From the NCBI GenBank assembly GCA_023417515.1, contig JAEZFL010000119.1, forward strand, positions 1-22,905: 22,905 nucleotides of DNA, given 5' to 3'. The position numbers and the translations under genes were made by a program. Source of the stretch: Pseudomonadota bacterium (GTDB lineage: Bacteria > Pseudomonadota > Alphaproteobacteria > Sphingomonadales > Sphingomonadaceae). Below the pieces are notes generated by a model. The model did not search any database. It saw only the letters and a program-made list of their open reading frames with translations, and had not been told where the DNA came from. Numbering within the stretch: position 1 is the stretch's first letter; every line of letters starts with the position of its first letter. Positions 1 through 8,600 of this stretch are shown here, piece by piece.

Positions 1-638
1 TCGCCAACCAGCATGGCGGCATCGTCATCGGCACCGGCGACCTCTCGGAACTGGCGCTCGGCTGGAGCACCTACGGCGTCGGCGACCAGATGAGCCATTA
101 CGGCGTCAATGCCGGCGTGCCCAAGACTCTGATCCAGTATCTCGTCCGCTGGGTCATCAAGTCGAACCAGTTCGACTCCGAGACCAACCGCGTTCTCCAG
201 GCGATCCTCGACACCAAGATCAGTCCCGAGCTGGTGCCGGCCGACGACGAAGGCGCCATTCAGTCGACCGAGGACAAGATCGGCCCGTATGAGCTCCACG
301 ACTTCTTCCTGTGGCACATCCTTCGCCACGGCCAGAAGCCGTCCAAGGTCGCTTTCCTCGCCTGGCAGGCCTGGAAGGACCGGTCCGCCGGGCTGTGGCC
401 GTTCGACTATCCCGAGCATCTCAAGCGCGAATACGACCTCGGCACGGTGGTCAAATGGCTCGAGGTCTTCCTGTTCCGCTTCTTCCAGATCAGCCAGTTC
501 AAGCGCAGCGCCATCCCCAACTCGCCCAAGGTGTCTGCGGGCGGCGCATTGAGCCCGCGCGGCGACTGGCGCGCGCCCAGCGACGGCACCGCCGAGCCGT
601 GGCTGGACGAACTGAAACGGGCGCTTCCCGACCGGTAG
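1..638 (+). CDS. nadE: NAD+ synthetase, glutamine-dependent type (C-terminal part, 5'-truncated by window edge)
   Basis: This is the last 211 residues of an NAD+ synthetase, the cytosolic enzyme that amidates nicotinic acid adenine dinucleotide to NAD+ in the final step of NAD biosynthesis. The frame is open from base 3, so the start lies outside the window. Visible family signatures are GTGDLSELALGW at the very start and YGVGDQMSHYGVNAGVPK just after it, followed by an aromatic-rich helical tail (KWLEVFLFRFFQISQFKR) seen in the long synthetases that carry an N-terminal glutaminase domain. The ATP-binding SGG loop and the presumed glutaminase domain are not visible, so the glutamine-dependent assignment rests on resemblance of the tail. 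It ends with TAG at 636-638, and 105 bases separate it from the next gene, which seems to have its own promoter. Confidence 0.9.
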   Translation, partial: ANQHGGIVIGTGDLSELALGWSTYGVGDQMSHYGVNAGVPKTLIQYLVRWVIKSNQFDSETNRVLQAILDTKISPELVPADDEGAIQSTEDKIGPYELHDFFLWHILRHGQKPSKVAFLAWQAWKDRSAGLWPFDYPEHLKREYDLGTVVKWLEVFLFRFFQISQFKRSAIPNSPKVSAGGALSPRGDWRAPSDGTAEPWLDELKRALPDR

Positions 639-682
639 CAAACCTCCGGGCGCAGATTTAATTTCATTCGCCGACGCCGGGC

Positions 683-708
683 GGAACCCCCAGACGATTC
701 GCTACGTT
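683..708 (+). promoter_or_regulatory. Candidate EcfG (general stress response) promoter
   Basis: GGAAC at 683-687 and CGTT at 705-708 are separated by exactly 17 bases. This matches the GGAAC-N16/17-CGTT consensus of EcfG-type sigma factors that run the alphaproteobacterial general stress response. It lies 35 bases upstream of the TTG start of the glycosyltransferase/mutase gene, leaving room for a short leader with the ribosome binding site. No EcfG gene or anti-sigma system is visible here, so use of the site is inferred from consensus and position. Confidence 0.6.
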
Positions 709-718
709 TTCGAAACGT
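704..718. promoter_or_regulatory. Inverted repeat overlapping the -10 region of the EcfG-like promoter
   Basis: ACGTTT at 704-709 and AAACGT at 713-718 form perfect 6-base arms around TCG. The left arm contains the CGTT element of the candidate promoter, so a protein bound here would cover the -10 region and likely transcription start. It may be an operator or coincidence; no regulator can be named. Confidence 0.3.
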
Positions 719-743
719 CCACTTTTATTTCAGGGGTTTAGCA

Positions 744-3098
744 TTGATCGAAGTTAATCGCGCGGCCCTGCGCGGGCCCTTGTCTGATGCCGGCACTTCC
801 GACAATTCACTTATCTGCTTCTCCCACCTACGGTGGAATTTCGTGTTCCAGCGGCCTCAGCATTTGATGAGCCGCTTCGCCGCCGAGCGCCGCGTGATTT
901 TTTGGGAAGAGCCCGAGTTCGGCGACTTCGCACCGCGAACCCACAGCCGCATTTGCGACAAGACCGGCGTCGAGGTCGTCACGCCTCATCTGCCCGCCGG
1001 GCTGGACGAGGCGGCGCAGGAAGAGGCGCTTCGCGGGCTGCTCGACGCCTATCTCGCCGACACGCCCGAGGCGCTGATCCGCTGGTATTACACGCCGATG
1101 ATGCTGGCCTTCTCGGCGCATCTGCCGTCGGCGTGCACGATCTATGACTGCATGGACGAATTGTCGGCGTTCCGCTTCGCCCCGCCGCGGCTGCTGCCGC
1201 TCGAGCAGGCGCTTCTCGAGCAGGCCGATCTCGTCTTCACCGGCGGCTTCAGCCTCTACGAGGCCAAGCGCGACCGCCATCCCAACGTCCACCCCTTTCC
1301 GTCGAGCGTCGACCGCGGCCACTTCATGCAGGCGCGCGCTCCGACCGAAACCCCGGTCGACCAGATCCCGATCCCGGGGCCGCGGCTCGGCTTCTACGGC
1401 GTGGTCGACGAGCGCATGGACCTCGAGCTCATGGCGCGTGTCGCCGACGCCCGGCCTGACTGGTCGCTCGTCATTGTCGGCCCGGTGGTGAAGATCAGCC
1501 CTGGCGACCTTCCGCGCCGTCCCAACCTCTTCTTCCTGGGCGGCAAGGATTATTCCGAGCTTCCCGCCTATCTCGCCGGCTGGGACGTCGCGTTGATGCC
1601 GTTCGCGATCAACGAATCCACTCGCTTCATCTCGCCGACCAAGACCCCCGAATATCTCGCGGGCGGCAAGCCGGTGGTGTCGACTCCGATCAAGGACGTC
1701 ATGCGCCATTATTCCGACCTCGAAGCGGTGAAGATCGCCGAAGGTGCGGACGAGTTCGTCGCCGCCTGCGAGGCCGCGCTTGCACTCGCTGAGGGCGACA
1801 ATCAGGACTGGCTCGCCGAGGTCGACGTCAAGCTTTCAAATATCAGCTGGGACACTAGCTTCGCCCGGATGAACAGCCTGATCGACGAGGCGATGGACGG
1901 CGAGGCGAGCAGAGCGCCGATGATCATCGAAGGCGACAAGCCGACTTACGACTATCTGGTCGTCGGCGCGGGCTTCGCCGGCTCGGTGATCGCCGAGCGG
2001 CTGGCAAGCCAGCACGACGCCAAGGTGCTGGTCATCGACCGCCGCCCGCACATCGCCGGCAACGCCTATGACAAGCGCGACGACGCCGGCGTTCTGATCC
2101 ACCAGTACGGGCCGCATATCTTCCACACCAACTCCGACGAGATCGTCGACTATCTCAGCCAGTTCACGGCGTGGCGGCCCTACGAGCACCGCGTGCTCGC
2201 CGAGGTGCGCGGCCAGTTGGTGCCGATCCCGATCAACCGGACGACACTCAACAAGCTGTTCAACCTCGACCTCAAGACCGACGAGGAGGCCGCGGCCTAT
2301 CTCGCCTCGCGCGCCGAGCCGGTCGCCGAGATCAAGACGTCCGAGGACGTCGTGATCAACGCGGTCGGGCGCGAGCTCTACGAGCTGTTCTTCCAGGGCT
2401 ATACCCGCAAGCAATGGGGCATCGACCCGTCCGGCCTCGACAAGGCGGTGACGGCGCGGATCCCGACCCGGACCAACACCGACGACCGCTATTTCGGCGA
2501 CAAGCACCAGGTCATGCCGGCCGACGGCTATACCGCGATGTTCGAGAAGATGCTCGATCATCCCAACATCACCGTCATGCTCGGAGTCGACTGGGCGGAG
2601 GTGAAGGACGAGGTCGATGCCGGCCACATCGTCTTCACCGGGCCGATCGACGAATATTTCGGCTACCGCTTCGGCAAATTGCCCTACCGCAGCCTGCGCT
2701 TCGAGCATCGCACGCTCGAGCAGGAATGGAGCCAGCCGGTCGCGGTGGTGAACTATCCCTCGCCCGACGTGCCCTACACGCGCATCACCGAGTACAAGCA
2801 CCTCACTGGCCAGCAGAACGCGCGGACCAGCATCACCTTCGAATATCCGTCGGCGGAGGGCGATCCGTACTACCCGATCCCGCGCGCGGAGAATCAGGCA
2901 CTGTTCAAGAAGTACGAAGCGCTGGCCGATGCCACTCCCGGCGTGACCTTCGTCGGCCGCCTGGCGACCTACCGCTACTATAATATGGATCAGGTCGTCG
3001 GGCAGGCGCTCGCCACCTTCCGCCGCCTCGACGCCGCCAAGCGCGCCGCCGAGGTGGGGGAGACGGTCACCGCCGAGCTGGTTCAGGCGGCGGAGTAG
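744..3098 (+). CDS. glf: Bifunctional glycosyltransferase / UDP-galactopyranose mutase fusion
   Basis: This 784-residue protein joins two enzymes. Residues about 20-385 resemble a GT-B glycosyltransferase, with an N-terminal LRWNFVFQRPQHLM segment and a C-terminal donor-site-like motif KTPEYLAGGKPVVSTP. Residues about 402-775 are a complete UDP-galactopyranose mutase, the FAD enzyme converting UDP-galactopyranose to UDP-galactofuranose. It shows the dinucleotide loop GAGFAG (408-413), HIAGNAYD, YGPHIFHT, the substrate-site signature YTRKQWG, ITEYKH and a terminal YYNMDQVVGQAL. Stand-alone mutases are about 370-400 residues, so the mutase half is full length. The start is TTG at 744, supported by AGGGG at 732-736 with a 7-base spacer; no closer ATG fits. 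A candidate stress promoter lies just upstream. No signal peptide is evident, so it is probably cytosolic or at the inner membrane face. The transferase may use the mutase product (inference). Confidence 0.9.
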   Translation: MIEVNRAALRGPLSDAGTSDNSLICFSHLRWNFVFQRPQHLMSRFAAERRVIFWEEPEFGDFAPRTHSRICDKTGVEVVTPHLPAGLDEAAQEEALRGLLDAYLADTPEALIRWYYTPMMLAFSAHLPSACTIYDCMDELSAFRFAPPRLLPLEQALLEQADLVFTGGFSLYEAKRDRHPNVHPFPSSVDRGHFMQARAPTETPVDQIPIPGPRLGFYGVVDERMDLELMARVADARPDWSLVIVGPVVKISPGDLPRRPNLFFLGGKDYSELPAYLAGWDVALMPFAINESTRFISPTKTPEYLAGGKPVVSTPIKDVMRHYSDLEAVKIAEGADEFVAACEAALALAEGDNQDWLAEVDVKLSNISWDTSFARMNSLIDEAMDGEASRAPMIIEGDKPTYDYLVVGAGFAGSVIAERLASQHDAKVLVIDRRPHIAGNAYDKRDDAGVLIHQYGPHIFHTNSDEIVDYLSQFTAWRPYEHRVLAEVRGQLVPIPINRTTLNKLFNLDLKTDEEAAAYLASRAEPVAEIKTSEDVVINAVGRELYELFFQGYTRKQWGIDPSGLDKAVTARIPTRTNTDDRYFGDKHQVMPADGYTAMFEKMLDHPNITVMLGVDWAEVKDEVDAGHIVFTGPIDEYFGYRFGKLPYRSLRFEHRTLEQEWSQPVAVVNYPSPDVPYTRITEYKHLTGQQNARTSITFEYPSAEGDPYYPIPRAENQALFKKYEALADATPGVTFVGRLATYRYYNMDQVVGQALATFRRLDAAKRAAEVGETVTAELVQAAE

Positions 3099-3105
3099 AA
3101 CCTTA

Positions 3106-3157
3106 TCCTCCCCGGCATTTCCCGGGGAGGGGGACCGCCGGAAGGCGGTAGAGGGGC
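3106..3157. repeat. Dispersed palindromic repeat, copy A (two hairpins)
   Basis: The element has two successive hairpins: TCCCCGG/CCGGGGA arms around a short loop (about 3108-3127), then ACCGCC/GGCGGT arms (about 3134-3149), ending in AGAGGGGC. An almost identical element lies at 22850-22900, differing by about two substitutions and one deleted base. It follows the stop of the glycosyltransferase/mutase gene by 8 bases, between convergent genes, and could act as a transcription end or mRNA-stabilising hairpin. It resembles a REP-like intergenic family. Confidence 0.75.
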
Positions 3158-3173
3158 CGCGAACGGAGAGATC

Positions 3174-3256
3174 GTCACCCCGGACTTGATCCGGGGTCGA
3201 CCTTTGTTTTCGGCTGGTCAGGAAGAAGGTGGATGCCGGATCAAGTCCGGCATGAC
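3174..3256. repeat. REP-type inverted pair of CCGGACTTGATCCGG palindromes
   Basis: CCGGACTTGATCCGG at 3180-3194 and its exact reverse complement at 3236-3250 are the two arms. Each arm is itself an imperfect palindrome. The element is bounded by GTCA at 3174-3177 and TGAC at 3253-3256. Palindromes of this kind are common intergenic repeats in alphaproteobacteria. The right edge stops 3 bases before the stop codon of the convergent gene, so the pair could form the 3' end hairpin of both flanking transcripts. Confidence 0.75.
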
Positions 3257-3259
3257 GAC

Positions 3260-5434
3260 TTACTCCGCAGCCACGGCTTCTGGTGCGCTGAGCGCATCCC
3301 GCATCTCCGCGACATAATCCGCGATCGCCTGGTCGAGCGGGCGGAGGAGCGCGCCGTGGTTGCTCGCGAGGGTGGTGTCGCGCACTTGCTCGGCCTGCGG
3401 GGCAGCGTCGATCAGGCGCGTATCGAGCCCCGCCGCTTCGGCGACGCGCACCGCGAATTCGTGCCAGTTCATCCGGCCCTGGTTGGCGAGGTGCCACAGG
3501 CCGGTCTCACCGTCGACGAGCAGGTCGAGCGTCGCGTGGCACAGATCGGGCACGAAGGTGGGCGATACGACGCTGTTCGGGCAGGCGGTGAAGCGACGGC
3601 CATCGGCGAGGCTGCTCAGCACCGCCCAGGCGAAATTGTAGCGGTCCCACGGCCCGAAGAAGGCCGCCGTCCGGATCACCATCGCGCCGGGATGGGCGGC
3701 GAGGACCCGGCGCTCGGCCTCGGCCTTGCTCGCGCCGTACGGCTCGCCGGGGCAGACCGGGTCGTCCTCGACATAGGGCGAGCCCTTGCGGCCGTCGAAG
3801 ACGAGATCGGACGAGAAGGTCACCAGCGGGATGCCCGCCGGCGCGCAGGCTTCGGCAAGGTTCGCCGCCCCGTCGCAATTCCAGGCGAAGCAGGCGTCGC
3901 GCTCCGCCTGCGCGTCGGCCACACGCACGAAACCCGCCGTGTTGATCACCGCCCAGGGCTCGTGACGCTCCATCGCCGCCGAAATGCTCTCCGGCCGGCA
4001 GATGTCGAGCTCGTCGCGGGTGGTGAGGCAGAAGGGCATCGCCCTTTCCTCGCACATCCGTGCCAGCGCCTGGCCCAAAGTGCCGGTCGCACCGGTGATC
4101 AGCAGCTTGCGGCCGTGCCATTCCATCGGCTTGCAGCTGCCGCTCCACGGATAGAGGCGCGGCGGCCGGCGCCACCAGCCCGGGCTGTCGAGCACGGGAT
4201 GGTCGAACTCCTCGCCGCGGGCATAGGCCGCCGCCGCCCTGGCGACGACGGTCGGCCGCGCCTCCGGCCCGCGCACGTCAAAGGCGCCGGTGTCGTACAA
4301 GCCGTTCCGCTCGGTCAGCAGCGAGCGCCAGTCGACATTGCCGAAAGCCGACCAGAAGGTGACGGCGCGCAGGTCCATGCCTTCCTCGCGCAGCCTGCCC
4401 GCGGTCTCCCACACCTCGGCAAACCAGCGCAGTTGCTCCGGCCGGTTACAGCCGTGATGCACCTCGGTGATGGCGATCGGCAGGCGATAGCGTTCCCACA
4501 CCTCGCGAAGCCGCGGCGCGAAGCCGGTATCGTCCTCCAGCCGCTTCACCCTGACCGCCTCGGCATCGACATAGGTGTCGCGCCGGTTCCCGCCGACCTC
4601 GTGGCCCGGATAGAGATGGGTGCGGTGGTCGAGGAAGCGCTCGCTTGTCAGATAATGGTTGATGCCGAGCAGGTCCGGCGTCGCCTCGCCGTCCTCGAAC
4701 GCCGCCAGTTCCCCGCGGCCGATGCCGACTTCCGTCAGGAATCGGTGCAGCGGGTGGGCCAGCGTCACTCGCCCGCACAGCAAATCGAGGCTGAGCCAGC
4801 GGCGTTCGTTCTCGTGGGCGGCCTGGTAGCGCAGGGGCGCCGTCGAGAAGGTCTTGCCGAGGTCCTCGGTCTGGACCAGCCGCGCGCCCGGAACCACTTC
4901 CCGAATTCGCCGCATCGCCTCGAGCGTCCCGCGGCACTGACCGTACAGCGCGCGGAGGAAGCCGGGATAATCGCGGCGGTGCGGGTACCAGTGGCCGTAA
5001 AGCGCCGAGAAGCGCGCAGTGGTCAGCGGCTCGTTGACCGGGGTCCAGTCCTCGATCCACGGATAGCGCTCGGCCACGCGGGCGGCATAATCCGCCAGCT
5101 TCCACGGGAAAGCGGGGTCGAGGAGGTCCGTGTAGAGCGGCCCCGAGCCGTGATGGAGAAGGCCGCCGATCACCCGGATCCCGGCTTCGCGCAGGCGCTC
5201 GAGCCGAGCGTCGGTCCAGGAGAAATCGAGCCGATCGATGCGCTCCGGCGCCACCCGTTCCCACAGGATCGGGAAGCGCACCGCCTTCACTCCGAGGCCG
5301 ACCAGCCGGTCGATGTCTTCGAGCCGGTCGTGATGGCCGGTTTCCACCGCCTGGTCGCGATATTCGTCTCCAAGTCGCACCACCGTGCATTCGGCGCCGC
5401 CCCACAGTTCGAGCGTCGGATGTCGGTCGGTCAT
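3260..5434 (-). CDS. Family-1 glycoside-hydrolase-like / RmlD-like sugar reductase fusion
   Basis: This 724-residue protein has two halves. Residues about 8-415 resemble a family 1 beta-glycosidase: LGVKAVRFPILWERVAP, TPVNEPL with the acid/base Glu at 135, and AITEVHH with the candidate nucleophile Glu at 324. Residues about 440-715 are an extended short-chain dehydrogenase like RmlD (dTDP-4-dehydrorhamnose reductase): ITGATGTLG (446-454) binds the nucleotide, SSDLVFDG (541-548) gives the catalytic Ser, and YGASK (566-570) the Tyr/Lys pair. Both active sites look intact. There is no signal peptide, so a cytosolic role in making a deoxy-sugar or remodelling a glycan intermediate is more likely than digestion of external sugars. 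ATG at 5434 is preceded by GGAG. It converges on the glycosyltransferase/mutase gene, so the two form a carbohydrate locus. Substrates cannot be read from sequence. Confidence 0.85.
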   Translation of the reverse strand: MTDRHPTLELWGGAECTVVRLGDEYRDQAVETGHHDRLEDIDRLVGLGVKAVRFPILWERVAPERIDRLDFSWTDARLERLREAGIRVIGGLLHHGSGPLYTDLLDPAFPWKLADYAARVAERYPWIEDWTPVNEPLTTARFSALYGHWYPHRRDYPGFLRALYGQCRGTLEAMRRIREVVPGARLVQTEDLGKTFSTAPLRYQAAHENERRWLSLDLLCGRVTLAHPLHRFLTEVGIGRGELAAFEDGEATPDLLGINHYLTSERFLDHRTHLYPGHEVGGNRRDTYVDAEAVRVKRLEDDTGFAPRLREVWERYRLPIAITEVHHGCNRPEQLRWFAEVWETAGRLREEGMDLRAVTFWSAFGNVDWRSLLTERNGLYDTGAFDVRGPEARPTVVARAAAAYARGEEFDHPVLDSPGWWRRPPRLYPWSGSCKPMEWHGRKLLITGATGTLGQALARMCEERAMPFCLTTRDELDICRPESISAAMERHEPWAVINTAGFVRVADAQAERDACFAWNCDGAANLAEACAPAGIPLVTFSSDLVFDGRKGSPYVEDDPVCPGEPYGASKAEAERRVLAAHPGAMVIRTAAFFGPWDRYNFAWAVLSSLADGRRFTACPNSVVSPTFVPDLCHATLDLLVDGETGLWHLANQGRMNWHEFAVRVAEAAGLDTRLIDAAPQAEQVRDTTLASNHGALLRPLDQAIADYVAEMRDALSAPEAVAAE

Positions 5435-5675
5435 TGCCGCTCCACTCTTAGCCCCGGCAGATCGCTCCGGCCGTCAAACGAACCGCGGAAATACGGTGTC
5501 GTTCCCGCCAAATGGCTGATCTTGCTGTAAATCAGGCGGATTCCCGCCGCTCCCGGGCCGGTGACGCACGGCCGCGCCTCGTCGATCGCTTGCCTGCCTT
5601 GGTCGAATGGTGCAGCGGGTCCGCATCACGAACCAGAACACAAGCGGGCAAAGACTCGCTCAGGGAGGGTAATCA

Positions 5676-8600
5676 ATGTTCAGGGGCCTCGCCGCCGTTT
5701 CGCTTCTGTTGCTGTCCAGCACGAGCCTCGCCACCGCCCAGCAGGGCCGCGGCGGCAGCGGTTCGGCGAGCCAGCCGGCCTGGGACGTCAATGCCCCTCC
5801 CGGCCAGCGCCTGCGCGAGGTGCGGATCGACACGGACGAAGGCACCTGGATGAATGTCGACGTGTCGCCAGACGGCCGCACGATAGCGTTCGATATGCTC
5901 GGCGATATCTACACGATGCCGATCGCCGGCGGCACGCCGCGCCGGCTCACATCGGGCCTCGCCTTCGATCACCAGCCGACCTTCTCGCCCGACGGCAGCC
6001 GCATCGCCTTCACCTCCGACCGCGGCGGCGGCGACAATATCTGGGTGATGAACGCCGACGGCAGCGGCGTCCGCCAGATCACCAGTGAAACCTTCACCCT
6101 GACCAACGCTCCGGCCTGGAGCCCCGACGGCCGCTTCATCGCCGCGCGCAAGCATTTCACCACCCAGCGCTCATTGGGTACCGGCGAGATCTGGCTCTAC
6201 GACGCCAGCGGGCAGGGCAATGGCGTCGCGCTCGTCGAGCGGCCCAATCCGCAGCACCAGAAGGAGCTCGGCGAGCCGGTGTTCAGCCCGGACGGCGCCC
6301 ACATCTATTTCTCGCGCGACACGACCCCGGGCGGCACCTTCCAATATGCCCAGGATTCCAACCAGCAGGTGTTCGCGATCGAGCGCTACACGGTCGCGAC
6401 CGGGGAGCGCACGACCATCGCCGGCGGCCCCGGCGGTGCGGTGCGGCCGACCCCCTCGCCGGACGGGCGCAGCCTCGCCTTCGTGCGCCGCGAGGGCGGC
6501 CGCAGCCGCCTCTTCGTCAAGGACCTCGCCACCGGCGCCGAGCGGCGCATCTATGACGATCTCGACCAGGATTTGCAGGAGACCTGGGCCGTGCATGGCG
6601 TCTATCCGACGATGGACTGGACGCCCGACAGCCGCTCGATCGTCTTCTGGGCCGGCGGACGTATCCGTCGAATCGACGCCGCGGGCGGCGCAGCGACGGA
6701 CATCCCGTTCCGAGTCAGCGACACCCGCGCTCTGATCGACCCGCCGCGGCCCGAGGTCGACGTCGCTCCGCCGACCGTGACCACCCGCATGGTGCGCTTC
6801 CCCTCAGTCTCTCCGGACGGCCGCCAGGTCGTCTACGAAAGCCTCGGCCGCCTCTACATCCGCGACATGAGCGGCGGGTCGGCGCGCCCGCTGACCGCGG
6901 CCGACGGCGACTTCCAGTTGTGGCCGAGCTGGTCGCGCGACGGCAGCCGAATCACCTTCGCTTCGTGGAACGACCGCACTCTCGGCCACATCCGCACCGT
7001 GTCGCCGGACGGCTCCAACCTGCGCACCGTCACCCAGGCGCCCGGCCATTATCGCCGCCCGCGCTTCTCGCCGGACGGCCAGACCATCGTGTTCGAGCGC
7101 GACAGCGGCGGCTATCTGACCTCCGAGCTCTATTCGGGCGAGACCGGTATCTACCGCGTGCCCGCGGGCGGCGGCGCAGCGACCCGGGTCGTCGGCTCGG
7201 GCGCCAACCCGCATTTCGCGAACCTCAACGACCGCGTCTTCCTCCAGGTCTCCGAGAACCAGAAGCGCCGTCTGGTCAGCGTCGACCTCAATGGCGGCAA
7301 CCGCCGCGTCCATGCCGAGGGCGACCTCATCACCGGCTATGAAGTCTCGCCCGACGGCCGCGCGCTCGCCTTCCGCGAGAATTACAACTGGTTCGTCACG
7401 CCCTTCTTCAACGGGGCGGCGACGATGAACCTGTCGAGCCGGTCGGGCCCGCTGCCGGTCACCCGGGCCACCCGCCATGCCGGCCAGTTCGGCCATTGGG
7501 GCACCGGCGGGCGCACGTTCAGCTGGGCGTTCGGCCCGACCCTGTTCACCGCCGACACCGCCGCCCTGATCAGCCGGGCGCCGGGCGCGAGCTACACCGC
7601 GCCGACGCAGGGCACCAACCTGTCGATGACCGTCCCCGCCGACGTGCCGCAGGGGGTGGTCGCGCTGGTCGGCGCGCGCATCGTCTCCATGCAGGACGAC
7701 AATGGCGGGATCATCGACGACGGCGTCGCGATCGTCGAGGGCAACCGGATCCGTGCCGTCGGTCCGCGCGCCACGACCCAGATCCCGGCCGATGCGCGCC
7801 AGGTCGACATGGCCGGGCGCACCATCGTTCCCGGCTTCATCGACGGCCACGGCCACGGCCCCTACGGAGTCGACGAGCTGGTGCCGCAGCAGAACTGGTC
7901 GATCCTGTCGCACCTCGCATTGGGCGTGACGACGATCCATGACCCGTCGAGCACGGCGAGCGAGGTGTTCGCCGCGGCCGAGATGCAGCGCGCCGGAATC
8001 ATCCAGGGCCCGCGCCTCTTCTCGACCGGCGAAGTGGTCTACGGCGCACGCAGCCCGGGCGTGTACGCCCAGATCGACAGCTATGACGACGCGCTCGGCC
8101 ATGTCCGCCGGCTGCGCGCCGAGGGCGCCCATTCGGTCAAGAACTACAACCAGCCGCGCCGCAACCAACGCCAGCAGGTCGTCGCCGCAGCTCGGGCCGA
8201 GAATATCGCCTCGGTCGCCGAGGGCGGATCGCTGTTCACCATGGACATGACCCTGATCGCCGACGGCAACACCGTGCTTGAGCACAATTTGCCCCAGGAG
8301 AGGCTCTACGAAGACGTGCTGAGCTTCTTCAGCCAGAGCCGAGTCGCCTACAACCCGACTCTGGTGGTGACCTATGGCGGTCTCGCCGGCGATCCCTATT
8401 GGGCGCAGGCCGAGCCGGTGTGGCAGCATCCCCTGCTCACCCGCCACGTGCCGCCGGGCGAGCTCGCCAACCGGGTGCGAGTCCAGACCGCGCCGCCGGA
8501 CCAGTTCGTCGACCAGGTCAATGCCCGCGAGGCCGACCGGCTCGACGCGCGCGGCGTTCTGGTCGCGACCGGCGGCCACGGTCAGCAGCAGGGGCTCGGC

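Noticed and set aside
5480..5503. Second EcfG-like site, CGAAC-N16-CGTT
   Set aside because: The -35 element has a mismatch and the site is about 170 bases from the amidohydrolase start, so it is too weak to call. The minus-strand version has a 20-base spacer.
3233..5530. Plus-strand open frame opposite the GH1/RmlD fusion gene
   Set aside because: Low-complexity Arg/Ala/Gly-rich translation without motifs; the minus strand carries two intact enzyme domains.
5512..5853. Small open frames in the gap upstream of the amidohydrolase
   Set aside because: They run into the amidohydrolase gene in the wrong frame, have no ribosome binding site and no recognisable motif.
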